A DNA stretch of 64,000 nt, taken from Enchytraeus crypticus (lineage: Eukaryota > Annelida > Clitellata > Enchytraeida > Enchytraeidae). The translations under genes were made by a program, and so were the position numbers. Under the pieces are notes generated by a model. It saw nothing but the letters and a program-made list of their open reading frames with translations. It was not told the origin of the DNA and searched no databases. Positions 35,901 through 44,825 of the stretch are shown one piece after another; the stretch's first letter is position 1; every line of letters begins with the position of its first letter. The stretch covers positions 642,501 through 706,500 of the forward strand of contig CAJHZI010000641.1 of assembly GCA_905160935.1 (NCBI GenBank), written 5' to 3'.

Positions 35901-38900
35901 GCTGCAAAAATATTAAAGTAGCACACTAAAATTAGGAAAAATTCATAATTTGAATTTAACAAGAACAAATCCACCTAGGTTGAGTCAAGCATTTTCAGAT
36001 TTTTATGGAATACTCTCATCACTTTTATCTCTTTGATGTTAATCTTCATTCCATATTTCAATGCCGTATCATTCAGACCATCCAATATCTTCTATAGGCC
36101 CGTGTCGCTTCCCGATACCATTTCTTTGTACCGCTAGCATTTAAAAATTTGTGTCGGAACCAGCCTTACCTGAATATATACTGTTAGATACTGTAAGACA
36201 TGTAAATGCAAAAACCAATATATATTTGTATTGTTCTTACTATTTTTATTTAATGTCAGGCTGGTGAAGAAGAAAGGAACTACAAGAGTTTGGTTCAGTT
36301 CGGTTTGGACGAAGTCTGGGTTCGGGTTCGGCCAGAGTCTGGGTTCGGTTCGGTTCGGCCAGAGTCTGGGTTCGGGTTCGGTAAGGGTTCGGTCAGGGTC
36401 TGGGTTCGAGTTCGGTTCGGTTCGGTCAAAATTCTAGATTTTAGGGTTCGGTTTGATTCGAGTTCGGTTCGATTCCCATCTCTAATATTTCTATGCCGAA
36501 AATCATTTGCCTTGACGAGTTACTGCGTAGAGCTTCAGTGAAGGTGGAGACGATGAGATATCAGAGAGAGTATGAAATGCAGGAGAAATGTAACCAGGAA
36601 CTCAAGCAACAGCTCATGAATCAACAACAACAACAACATCAGCCTCAAGCTCAGAGGCAATGCAATAGTTTTCATCGTGAGCAACAAGAACAGCAACAAG
36701 AAGAGCTGCCGCAGGAGAATTGTGCTCTAGAATTCCTACACAAAAGTGTAGCTTTTGTGGAAAATGTGATTCAGGCAACAATCGGGCAACAGCAACATGT
36801 GCAACAGGATGAACAACAGCAGCAGTTAACAACAACAATAACAAGTTCAGAATTGGCGGAGAGTAGTTCTGTAGGATTCGATTCCATTGAAGTCAAATCG
36901 TTCAAAGTTGGATCATCTTCCACTGCTTTAGTAGTACTATTGATTGTCCATGAAATAAATGAATTATAATAATATAATAATAATAATAATAATAATAATA
37001 GGGGTTTAACATCCGTTTCCTCATACAGGAATTATGTCAGGGACGTATGTATTTCTTGATATAGAATAGAATCTATATCTTTAAATGCTACACATGGCGA
37101 TATGAATTTCATGTGGCCATTAAGGTTTGATTAACTGATTGATTGATTGATTGCTCAGCAGTGTGGTATCAGATGAAATGCTGAGTTGATTGGTTCATGA
37201 TAGACGAATTTCTTAGTTGTTTGATTTGTTGTGATTTTTATTTGATAAAAAGTTGATTAAACAAGATAAATGGTTTACAGAGAGAGAGAGAGAGAGAGCG
37301 AGAGAGGGAAACATAAGATTTATTAATGGATTGATTTCTCCACATGTAGATGGCATAATTGAATTATTAACGATTGATTGCTAAGTGCTATACACGTAAA
37401 TGACAAGACTGATCAAGTTGATTTTTCATACACATGTAGATAACAAGATTGATTTGCAATTGATTGATTGTTATACCTGTAGATGACAAGGTTGTTCTAC
37501 TGATTGATTGATTGTTATACACGGAGATGACAAGCTTTGTTTATTAATTGATTGATTGCCATGCACGTAGACGGTAAGCTATCAATCAGAAAACAGATCA
37601 GATGTGACAGATGAGTTCAAGCGTCCTCTTGGTCTGCCGCCCACTTCAAGATTTGCCTCTGACTCGCATGGGATGAGGCTGAAGCAGAAACGAGGGGCGT
37701 GGCCGCAGAGTGATCTGACGTCATTCAGTGATAATGACGTCAGCAGTGACGACGAGATGATTGTGGATGATATACGTCGAGCCAGAAGCACGTCAGTTGA
37801 TAATAATGATAACAGCAGTGTCATTGGAGGACGTGAATCAGCAGAAAATGTTTTCCAGTCATCAGGTGCCGGATATTTTAATGACGACAGACATAATCCT
37901 ATGCAATATCAAAACGATCAACAGCAGCGCCGGAACCTGCGAACTCAATTGTTTGAGCATCAGGAGCAGTTTGGGATTCTGCCTGAGCAGCAAAATCTTT
38001 TATCACACGATCATCTTAGACAATTGAGACAAGGGCAGCAGCAGCTGGAGCAGCTAAATCATAATAAAGAGCAGAATGATAAGAGCTGTGCAGTAGAGAG
38101 GTTGAAAGGTTCTTCTGTGGATAAGGAGCAACATGAGACTAGTTTACAGGAACTGAGTGCGGAGCAACAGGAACTGAGTGCGGAGCATCTGTCTAAATCA
38201 GCTCAAGAGCAGTATCAGAGCAGACCTGAGGTGAACCGTTAAAATCTGCATAGATCTACATTCGTTTGTGATCCATATATTTTTGTCTAGTTTTGATTTT
38301 ACTATTATTTCATTTGTTATTCCTGCGCGTACCTTAGTTGACGTCAAACTTGTTTTTTGTCAATAGACTTTGTATAGGCTGGATGGTCGAGTGGATGTCT
38401 GAGAAGCAGGAGGCCATCGGTTCGAATCCCGTCTGGGCTGTCTCTGATTTTATCTCCTGTGATATAGAAACAGGCGTTAAGCTTTGCTTTATTTTTAGCT
38501 ATTGATTAGCTATTGACTAGCTATTGATTGAGTGAGATTACCTAGTAATGAGTTGTGCAATTAATTATCTGGCATCATTAGTTTACGAGAAAAATTTAGT
38601 GAAATCTTTAAGTTGTGTTTTATTCAGAATTAACTAGACATATCCTGTATTGTGATACTGAGGACTTGCACCGGTTGCTATAGATGGTACAATTGAAGAC
38701 ACAAATGTCGTAGCATTACTGATTTCGTGATTTCTTGAAAGTTAGCTTATTTGTCTTTCTACCCTGGACTGGTCGATAGATGCAGGATCCAAATCAAAAC
38801 TAATTGATGCTGCATAGATATTGTATTTGTAGTGAATGTAGTGCTAGCATACCTTTTATGACTTTAAAGAAGCGAATGCAGGATATTCACTTTTAACTCA

Positions 38901-41900
38901 TTTAATGCATTAGACATAGAAGATATAATTGTAGCAGCATCTTAATCTAGTTTCCTGTCTACTATTGATATAGAAGATATAATTTTAGCAGTATCTTAAT
39001 TTAGTTTCTTGTGTACTATGGTTTCATTGCATATATAGATGGAGCCGATTAAGCAGAATTCTGATTTTGCTCAAAAGACGACTGATATGACACCCACATT
39101 TACATACGTTGACGAAAAGGATGGTGAAAACAACAGCTGTGAAGTTCTGCTGAAGAAATCTGCTGCTAACTATACATCTACAGCTACGGAGCTTGATAAT
39201 GTGATTGACAGCTGTCAAGAGAGACTTGAAGCAACTGCTGGAGGTGACAACAGCAACGTTAAGTTGTTGAGAGTAGATTCTGCAGCCGCTGTGTCATGTG
39301 ATGAGATGATTAAGAGTCAGGAGAGTGACATGTTCTATGACGCAGTGGAGGCTCTCAGTCCTGAGAGTTCTGCTAACTTCTTCCAGCCACAAGACAAGGC
39401 TGATGGTAAGTGTCATTAGGTGTCGTGTGCTTGAATGTCTGCAGTGTGCCGTGTGCTTGAATGTCTGCAGTGTGTCGTGTGCTTGAGTGTCTGCAGTGTG
39501 TCGTGTGCTTGAGTGTCTGCAGTGTGTCTTGTGCTTGAATGTCTGCTGTGTATCGTGTGCTTGAATGTCTGCAGTGTGTCGTGTGCTTGAATGTCTGCAG
39601 TGTGTCGTGTGCTTGAGTGTCTGCAGTGTGTCGTGTGCTTGAGTGTCTGCTGTGTGTCGTGTGTGTGAATGTCTGCTGTGTGTCGTGTGCCTGAATATCG
39701 ATGTCTCAATGATCTTGTACAGAGAAGGCAGTAGGATTAGAGGCAGATAACAAGTCATATGAAATATGAACGAGTTTGTAGACTATAGTCTTGCCTATGT
39801 CATTGTCTCCATGATCTTGTACAGAGAAGGAGGTAGGATCGGAGACAGGTAACAAGTCATCACCAGCAGGCAATGCCCCTGCAGCCCCGATGTTTAACAA
39901 CGAGTTATCGACGCTTCTCTCTGCAGCCTCGTCCGATGTGTCTGGCTTCAAACCTAACTGGATGTTTGACTGCGAATCTGTGGTGAGACTCACTTTGATT
40001 CTCTTCGTATACTAATGCTAGAGCCGTCTAGCTAATTAAATAGTTATTAATTATTATTAGAGTATTTGCCGTCTAGTTAATTTAATGTCTTTTTCTTTGT
40101 TGGAAAGTATGTCAGTGACGGTCATAGCACAGAATTTAACTGGCATATACTGATCTGTAGTCGGGTATCCATCCAACCATGCCACTGATTCTGCCCAGTA
40201 TTTTCTACCAGTTTACTTTTTTATTTTATTCGCAATCCGACAAATATAGCAAAATTATAGTGCTGACTCAGTTAAAAACTCTACTGGAAACTTATTTGCC
40301 AGTGCGATTTGTTTAAATGTTTTTGTGTGTTGTTAAGTGTATTGAGGGCTATTTGCTATGTTGTGTTAATATATACTTATGAGATTCTTGTTTTATGCGT
40401 AATGTGCGTTCTCTCTTTCTCTCTCTCCAGTGTTCTGCCAAGCGGCAGGTCCATGGTACATCATACTCTGGAGTCTGGTCTCGCGCTCCATATAGAGCAC
40501 TCAACAGGTAACAAGTTAATCCCTTCGCAAAAGCTATGCCTTACCCATACCTTATGTAGCCCATGTAGCTTGGAAAAATGGCTTCTGAGGTGGTTTCGCA
40601 TTCCATTCCTCTGTTTATGTTTTGTCGCTTCTTACGACACGTGCAGTTAATGGTTGGTCTAATATTGAATGTCCCAAACAAAACATGGGAAATAAGTATT
40701 CAGTTTGCCTTCTCATAAAGCACGAGTTGCATTCTTTAAAATGTGCTGTAAATGTATAACCAACATTACTTAGTTAATACCTTATCATGTGCTGTAGGTG
40801 TAACAATGTATATTTATCTTGGTTGTTGTTCTTTTTTAGAAATCAAAGAATCACTCAAACAGATCAAATGTCTTCCAGACATATTTTGGTTAGTCCACTT
40901 AGCTTTCTGTAGATAGGCATAATTTCTGTTCTGATGTCCTCTAATATAGTTATAAGTTGTAACGAAGCCTAAGAGAAACATAACAGCAATTAGAGTACTA
41001 CTTTCGTCCCGGACAACATCAAGCACTGTTGAGACAAATCCAAGCCGGTGAGCAAAAGAAATGTTCAAAACAGTGCAAATGCAAAAATCCAGAAAATCAA
41101 TATTAAATCATTAAATCGTTGTTAGATGCTATTTCTAAATCTGCAATGTGTTTAGCGGAATTAAACATCAGAATCTATTTCTTATGAAATTATTCACCTC
41201 ACTAACATTGACTCTCATATGTGGTCTGGCACTGTTAAAACTACTGCTTCTGACGACTGGATTGTAGTCATGTAGGATTTAATCTCAGGCTACTAGTTCT
41301 ATTGTTGTTAAATTAAATTCTTGGTTGATTTCATACTACCCCTAACAATACTCCGTGTTAGAATTCTTAGAAAATAAGTTGGGGGCCTGAGCAATTTAGA
41401 CTCGAGATAACATCAATATTACTTTCCTCATTTCTAATATGATAACGAAAATCGCATGGAGAGTCGAACCTCAACTCACACATATTAAATGATAAGAATG
41501 ACTTTACTAGAAAATTTAGAAAATATACGTTTATAAATTGTTTGTTTTGTTTTTCTTCTAATCACGGTTTTGTTAAGGGCATCGTGTCCATTAGGGGTCT
41601 CAATGTGCCAGTATAGATCTGTTGATCTGATATAGATCATATCAGAGTATATATCTGAGTATATATATGAGTATATATATGAGTATATATCTGAGTATAT
41701 ATATGAGTATATATCTGAGTATATATATGAGTATATATCATATAGAGTATAGATCTGATGATATGATATAGATCGCGCTGATCTGAGAGTAAAATCTCGG
41801 ACATTCACTGGACTGGCTACACAGAAAATGGAATGAATTGCCTAAGGGTATAAACTTGTGGTATTAAAAAGTGATAGATATCAACGTAGTTGATCATTTC

Positions 41901-42493
41901 ACTATAATGCGTGTTTACTTTTTTGATGAAAAATGAAAAACAGATATGCAATTTTAATAATTTATTGAATTTAACCTGTGTATTAGTTATGCGAAATAAA
42001 TGGATTTGAAAGCAAGTATTTCAGTTGCACGATTGAGGTGTTTTAGGATAATGTCAGGATAACGATTTAGGATAATGCATTCTGACAATTTGCTATCAGT
42101 GCAGCAGTACTAAAGTAGTAGCATATTTGATGACGTTTGATTGGTTGCTCATTTACAGGGGACTCTTGTCAACAAAGTCAGAGCAACTCGCAGGTTGACG
42201 AAACGAAACCTCTATTCAGTTTCTGCAGCCCCATGGAAAACAAGAACTCAACTCAGGACTCTGACAGTGCTTCCGGTTTCACTCTATTCCATTTTGGACG
42301 AGATCTTGTAGATGATGATGATGATGCGGACAAAGCTGAGAAGGGAGAAGAAAATTCGATGATGTTCTCGTTTGGATTTTCATCCTCAAACGAAGCGGAA
42401 TCAGCGAAAAGTGAGAGCAACTTTTTGTTCTTCGGTTCAGCTGATTCCAGTGATGATACGAGGGGCGCTGAGCAATCTTTCAAGTTCTTTTGA
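24291..42493 (+). CDS. SIX6OS1: SIX6OS1 (C14orf39)-like synaptonemal-complex protein, 11 exons, about 800 aa
   Basis: Exons: 24291-24342, 25674-25730, 26198-26324, 26991-27080, 27945-28129, 36539 to about 36862-36906, about 37571-37597 to 38230, 39039-39405, 39825-39982, 40840-40888, 42159-42493. All phases fit except that the exon 6 donor and exon 7 acceptor are ambiguous: 36906 with 37571 (phase 0) or 36862 with 37590 (phase 1). The N-terminal half is coiled coil (MADSGTLDHLTRLIHELNFE). Exon 5 has Y-rich RYLGHLSLYKSRYEDYEAVY, KQRPLYVQLSERQ, which matches in spacing a Y...Y..YK...Y...P segment I recall in vertebrate SIX6OS1. The C terminus has Phe-rich motifs (LFSF, LFHFG, MFSFGF, FLFFG, FKFF) also seen at the SIX6OS1 C terminus. 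SIX6OS1 is a central-element component needed for synapsis. Length exceeds the roughly 590 aa vertebrate protein because of Gln-rich exons 6-7. The gene structure is strong; the orthology call is recollection-based. Confidence 0.65.
24365..24540 (+). repeat. Family 3 repeat copy in SIX6OS1-like intron 1
   Basis: ATCATCATCTTCTCTTGAAT, CTCAGTTTAGCTAGGTACGG, TTTCTAGAGCCTAGGCGCTC and GGATCTTAGGGCTTTGTCTC match the family 3 copies elsewhere. Confidence 0.65.
25145..25545 (+). repeat. Family 4 repeat, longest copy
   Basis: GAGCACTCCTTAGATCAACA, GTTAATCCCTTCACAAAGTC, GGTGGTTTCCCGTTGCCTTC, TTAGTCGCCTCTTACTTAAA and CACAACACGGGAAAAAC appear in order. The last two blocks are shared with the tail of family 3 (45465-45535), so the two families share a 3' end. 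Confidence 0.7.
27748..27960. repeat. About 65-bp tandem repeat that runs into SIX6OS1-like exon 5
   Basis: Three degenerate units of CTACCTCAGTCACTGATTTA...CATTGATTGACTGATCATAT..TGATTGAAG. The following sequence, GGTACCTCGGTCACCTG, is the start of exon 5 and resembles the start of the unit, so the exon edge is itself a repeat edge. The resulting acceptor (gaagagagag|GTAC) lacks a polypyrimidine tract. Confidence 0.7.
27945..28129 (+). CDS. SIX6OS1: SIX6OS1-like exon 5, Tyr-rich block and charged coiled coil
   Basis: Encodes YLGHLSLYKSRYEDYEAVYK, QRPLYVQLSERQREMREW and a Glu/Arg/Gln-rich helix ending SRQIEEKRK. Phase 2 in, phase 1 out at AAGA|gtaaga. It joins in phase across the 8.4-kb transposon-loaded intron to MKVETMRYQREYEMQEKCNQ in exon 6, giving one continuous heptad-like helix. 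Confidence 0.75.
28130..30532. other. Left part of SIX6OS1-like intron 5
   Basis: AT-rich intron sequence without recognisable exons. It contains a 60-70 bp dispersed duplication (29203-29280 and 29341-29400, GGAAATGTGTAGTAATGGAT, TTTGGACAGATTTTCTGGAT) and a (TA)n tract at 29870-29968. Confidence 0.5.
31034..31079. repeat. 21-bp inverted repeat with 4-nt loop before LINE ORF1
   Basis: The arms CCTATATATTAGGTACGTTTA (31034-31054) and its reverse complement (31059-31079) differ at one position; the loop is TAAT. It ends 22 bp before the ORF1 ATG. Confidence 0.85.
31102..32236 (+). pseudogene. LINE ORF1 (RRM-like nucleic-acid-binding protein), one frameshift
   Basis: Begins MTDTTCVTVNELLCFVSKNV and reads RRVTENKRKLDAEDILDAWM, then shifts frame between about 31410 and 31440 and continues VPPTRFTEKDICELSAMIFE. 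The C-terminal part (AIFVRRLEKETTTDDIMELL, WPENSVIREWW) resembles the RRM-like or esterase-free ORF1 tail common in CR1/Jockey-type LINEs. The original protein would be about 375 aa. Confidence 0.7.
32263..35450 (+). pseudogene. LINE ORF2 (endonuclease and reverse transcriptase), broken
   Basis: The endonuclease starts MAINIATFNMHGFNNG, with QEHW, ILGDTNFEL and NHSDHRPV motifs. The reverse transcriptase shows NNYRGITLIALISKLFE, LQFGFK, IDLKKAFDKVNH (motif A), SGVRQGSSLSPALFNIFI (motif B), YADDLLLIS (motif C) and FKYLGITF. Lesions: TGA at 32647-32649; a one-base gain in the T run near 32856; a frame change near 33690; a 160-bp duplication placing a YADD copy before motif A (34222-34383); and an ATCT gain near 34800 compared with the other copy. 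Confidence 0.85.
36285..36475. repeat. GGTTCGG subterminal array (right end of hAT-like element)
   Basis: Irregular repeats of GGTTCGG, GGTCTGGGTTCGGGTTCGGC and AGTTCGGTTCGGT for 190 bp. They are in the same orientation as the shorter array at 30560-30715 at the left end of the same element. Confidence 0.8.
36539..36906 (+). CDS. SIX6OS1: SIX6OS1-like exon 6, Gln-rich
   Basis: The acceptor gcttcag|TGAAGG gives phase 1, making codon A|TG with exon 5. It encodes MKVETMRYQREYEMQEKCNQ, then a tract rich in CAA/CAG (NQQQQQHQPQAQRQ, QQEQQQEELPQE, QQDEQQQQLTTT). The donor is uncertain: 36906 (AAA|gttgga, phase 0) or 36862 (GAGA|gtagtt, phase 1). The open frame begins upstream at 36493, but the strong coding signal begins at the acceptor. 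Confidence 0.65.
36970..37065 (+). repeat. (AAT)n plus family 5 repeat fragment
   Basis: An AATAATAAT run at 36970-37001, then GGGGTTTAACATCCGTTTCC and TTATGTCAGGGACGTATG, match the start of the copy at 63785-63835. Confidence 0.55.
37130..37580. repeat. Degenerate ATTGATTG-containing minisatellite before SIX6OS1-like exon 7
   Basis: Repeated blocks of TTGATTGATTG plus TATACACGTAGATGACAAGA, with diverged forms down to GCACGTAGACGGTAAGCT, right at the exon 7 acceptor region. A GA-rich run sits at 37280-37305. The repeat makes the exact acceptor uncertain. Confidence 0.7.
37597..38230 (+). CDS. SIX6OS1: SIX6OS1-like exon 7, Ser/Asp then Gln-rich
   Basis: Encodes SDVTDEFKRPLGLPPTSRFA, an acidic stretch SFSDNDVSSDDEMIVDD, and a Gln/Leu/Glu-rich C part (LRQLRQGQQQLEQLNHNKEQ and a duplicated QELSAEQ). 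The 3' end uses CCTGAG|gtgaac at 38230 (phase 0). The 5' end may be 37571, 37590 or 37597; the choice changes at most nine residues. Confidence 0.65.
38375..38505 (+). repeat. tRNA-derived SINE (Ser/Leu-like head)
   Basis: The A-box-like TGGTCGAGTGGAT and the B box GGTTCGAATCCC lie 44 bp apart in a tRNA-like head, followed by a body ending GCGTTAAGCTTTGCTTT. It is too irregular, and without paired acceptor-stem ends, to be a tRNA gene. It lies in intron 7 of the SIX6OS1-like gene. Confidence 0.6.
38905..39025. repeat. About 61-bp direct duplication before SIX6OS1-like exon 8
   Basis: Two copies of GAYATAGAAGATATAATTKT followed by AGCAGYATCTTAATYTAGTT and TCYTGTSTACTAT. The second copy ends about 15 bp before the exon 8 acceptor (atatatag|ATGG). 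Confidence 0.85.
39039..39405 (+). CDS. SIX6OS1: SIX6OS1-like exon 8
   Basis: Starts in phase 0 with MEPIKQNSDFAQKTTDMT; ends DMFYDAVEALSPESSANFFQ, PQDKAD in phase 1 at GATG|gtaagt. It is rich in Ser, Asn and acidic residues and has no recognised domain. Its ATG is internal to the transcript by phase, but it could serve as an alternative start. Confidence 0.7.
39419..39705. repeat. About 26-bp minisatellite, roughly 11 copies
   Basis: Tandem GTGTCGTGTGCTTGAATGTC plus TGCAGT units starting 13 bp after the exon 8 donor and ending just before the duplicated exon 9 acceptor. The His/Thr/Gln-rich minus-strand frames here are translations of this array. Confidence 0.95.
39705..39870. repeat. 104-bp-spaced duplication of the SIX6OS1-like exon 9 acceptor
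   Basis: ATGATCTTGTACAG|AGAAGG occurs at 39709-39727 and again at 39812-39830, with similarity continuing through GTAGGATYRGAGRCAGRTAAC. The first copy reads EKAVGLEADNKSYEI then TGA, so only the second is a usable exon start. Confidence 0.9.
39825..39982 (+). CDS. SIX6OS1: SIX6OS1-like exon 9
   Basis: Phase 1 in, phase 0 out at GTG|gtgaga. Encodes EKEVGSETGNKSSPAGNAPA, APMFNNELSTLLSAASSDVS, GFKPNWMFDCESV. No known domain was recognised. Confidence 0.75.
40435..40680 (+). repeat. Family 4 repeat copy in SIX6OS1-like intron 9
   Basis: TTCTGCCAAGCGGCAGGTCC, AGTTAATCCCTTCGCAAAAG, CATACCTTATGTAGCCCATG and GGCTTCTGAGGTGGTTTC match the other family 4 copies. Confidence 0.7.
40840..40888 (+). CDS. 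SIX6OS1: SIX6OS1-like exon 10 (49 nt)
   Basis: A strong polypyrimidine acceptor (ttgttgttcttttttag) is followed by KSKNHSNRSNVFQTYF, with the donor TTTTG|gttagt. Phase 0 in and phase 1 out, which is exactly what exons 9 and 11 require. Confidence 0.65.
41640..41760. repeat. GAGTATATATMTGA tandem tract
   Basis: Alternating GAGTATATATATGA and GAGTATATATCTGA units, in intron 10 of the SIX6OS1-like gene. Confidence 0.85.
41770..41925 (+). repeat. SINE family 1, 5'-truncated copy
   Basis: GATCTGAGAGTAAAATCTCG, GACATTCACTGGACTGGCTA and GTGATAGATATCAACGTAGT match the body and tail of 20640-20785. The tRNA-like head is missing. Confidence 0.7.
42159..42493 (+). CDS. SIX6OS1: SIX6OS1-like terminal coding exon 11 with Phe-rich motifs
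   Basis: Phase 1 in (G|GG GAC). Encodes an acidic/Ser-rich C terminus with five spaced Phe-rich motifs: KPLFSFCSP, GFTLFHFGRD, MMFSFGFSS, NFLFFGSAD and the final SFKFF-stop (TGA 42491-42493). Candidate poly(A) signals AATAAA lie at 42771 and 42977. Confidence 0.75.
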
Positions 42494-44825
42494 AATTCTG
42501 ACGTACTAGTGGCTGACTTAGAACTTGAATCTTTTCTGAGGTTTCGTTCTGAATTATACGGAGTTGTGCCCTTAGGCCTATAACGTTTATTAAGTTTATA
42601 CAGCATTTAAGTTGGTTACTATAGTTTTGATTTCTAAATTAGATTTTATTGTTTATCATAGAAATTATAGTAGTTAGACTATTCTTTCCTTGCTTTTAGG
42701 TATTAAAATTATAGTGACAATTATAGCGTTTTAGGCATTTAATTTTATGATAAATAATGACTGATTTGAAAATAAAATTCATACCAACATTAATAGCTAA
42801 CAGATGTATCAAAAAACAATGTAGTACTTTAAGATAATGTACACGAGTAGACATTTTATTTTATATATTTCTCAGTATTCCATATACAAAATTGTTTTGT
42901 ACATAATGTGCACTTGTTCGTTATGATGCAACCTTGTTCTTATGTATGTTTGTATGTTTCTATCTGTTAATGGTGCAATAAAGAATCGTATGTTATAGTA
43001 TTAAGCACTACACTTGTGCTATTTTTATATTGCAACTTCGTTTTTAAATTTTAGCTGTATTTGAAAGAGTATTCATTTTTCTCAGCGTATATCTGTAAGA
43101 CCTGTTTTCTGTACGCCATTTTTTACATGCAGAATACAAAGTATTCGATTTATTTCCGTGCTTTTCTGATAAGAGTATGACAATGTTAATCAAAGCTGTG
43201 AGTTATCGTTTGAATTGGGATGTTGAAATTAAAATATGTAAATATTTATGAGTTATATTCAGAAAAATCAAGGTCATATAACTCATATTGATTTATCGTA
43301 TGTTTACTATTCAATTGCTAACTTATAGCTAAGTTAATAATTTCATCCTTTTAGTTAAGTCATATGTAGCAAAGTGCTGACGTTTTATTGCAACCATGTT
43401 TAAAGTTACGTCTCGCAATATTTAAGTTTTTCAAGTCGATTACCGAAATGTTCTACCTTTGTACCGATTTGTTTGTGCTTTAATTAATTGTGCTTTAAAT
43501 TACCATTCTTTATTTATCGTTGACTACCTAATGTTTCCACATTCAGTTTGACATACAGGCCGTGCAGAAAATGGCTTCCACCCCTTATTACATTTTTGTA
43601 CATCGTATCCGTTTGTAATAGAAATTTCTAGGATCATTCATTGTCTCGCGTAGCATTTAGTGCCAAATGTAAATCATCTTATACGCAACTGTAGTTGTGC
43701 AAGAATTTCGTACCAGAATCTCGTTTTTATAAATTGACGGTCTACATTTGTAACTCAACCATACTTACATTTTGATGATTTTTGGTACTATTATGCTAAG
43801 TGAACAGAGAATGATAGTAGAATTTTATATTAGAAATAAACAATATTTACTGAAATTAATGGACGATGTTAGTTGTTGTTTGCTCGGCCAAATATATTGT
43901 CTATCTTGACAAGTTAAGTAAATCGTTGCTTAACGGTTCTAATGTTCTACTCTTGTAGTTTCTTTTTTGCTTCTTGACAGCTAGTTTATTTCGTTGGAAA
44001 GATTTTTCAACTTTAGCTTTACTTGGTAATAACTTCACAATTTACTCATGTTTTCTATTGGTAAACCGATTGAGCCAATATCCGTACCGCTATCTGTATT
44101 GTAACAATATCTGTACCGGCTGGAGCCAGTGGCGATGTCGGCAAGGTACTCGACCGCGGATCAGTAAGTGCGGGGTTCCAATCCTGAGCTCGCCCGTCAC
44201 TGACATCGCTTTTCGAGTGAGGAAACTGATGTTAACATTAGCTTTTATTGCTAGAAAGCAGAACTTGTAGTATTCATTTCATCAAGTATTAGCAGAATGT
44301 AATGGACAACGTTTATTATGGTTTCTTTTATTTCATTTAGAAACCTACATGTTACATGGAACTCTGCAATTCTATTAATTAAGGAGTGAGTTAGCGGACG
44401 TATAACGTCCCGTGAAATCTGTTGTTTGCGGAGTTGAATGCTAAAAGGACGTAGTTTAACGTCTTTTTTCTTCCCGATAAATTATCTGTGACAGAGAGCA
44501 CTGGATTTGAACACTGCACCTACTGATCCCCAATCAGACAAATTACGGAAATCAACCCGGTGCATGTAGGCTGCAAGGAGCAAACAATGCTGCATTTTAT
44601 ATTAATAAATCAATACTAGTTGTATTTACAAAATACACATGTATTTTTCATAACTTAACGCAGGTTAACAATGTTGGATAGTGATAATAAACTTTAAACA
44701 TTTGTTTTGCGCACCTGTCTCATAAATGTAAGAATGAAAAGTAAAACACGTTCATTAGAACAACAATTTGCACAATAATTCACTCAATTTTACGAAGAGT
44801 AGCACCACAGTGCAGTGATTTCCTG
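42494..44825. other. Convergent interval between SIX6OS1-like and FUOM 3' ends
   Basis: Contains the probable 3' UTR of the SIX6OS1-like gene, with AATAAA at 42771 and 42977, and SINE family 2 copies at 44118-44255 (+) and 44405-44560 (-). No additional exon was found. Confidence 0.5.
44115..44255 (+). repeat. tRNA-like SINE, family 2, full copy
   Basis: GGCTGGAGCCAGTGGCGATG at the head, CTCGACCGCGGATCAGTAAG, a B-box-like GGGTTCCAATCC, and the tail GAGTGAGGAAACTGATGTTA. Related copies lie at 19185-19305, 40105-40205 and 44405-44560 (all minus). Confidence 0.7.

Larger units (their letters stand above)
30533..36484. mobile_element. Large element with hAT-like ends, interrupted by a LINE
   Basis: The left end TAGAGATGGGAAT and the right end ATTCCCATCTCTA are perfect 13-bp inverted repeats of hAT type. 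The flanks ATATTTTC and ATATTTCT agree at 6 of 8 positions, as for a decayed 8-bp target duplication. Just inside both ends lie arrays of GGTTCGG/GTTCGGGT words in the same orientation (30560-30715 and 36285-36475). Without the LINE the element would be about 1.4 kb. No transposase frame was seen, so it is non-autonomous. Its right end is about 54 bp from the exon 6 acceptor. Confidence 0.65.

Noticed and set aside
37582-37824. Minus-strand 80-codon frame
   Set aside because: It is antisense to exon 7 of the SIX6OS1-like gene and has no splice or family support.
38375-38450. A functional tRNA-Ser or tRNA-Leu gene
   Set aside because: The A and B boxes are good, but acceptor-stem ends do not pair and the sequence continues into a repeat-like body, so I call it a SINE head.
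39294-39758. His/Thr/Gln repeat protein on the minus strand
   Set aside because: It is the antisense of a 26-bp intronic minisatellite, and it overlaps the plus-strand exon 8 of the SIX6OS1-like gene.
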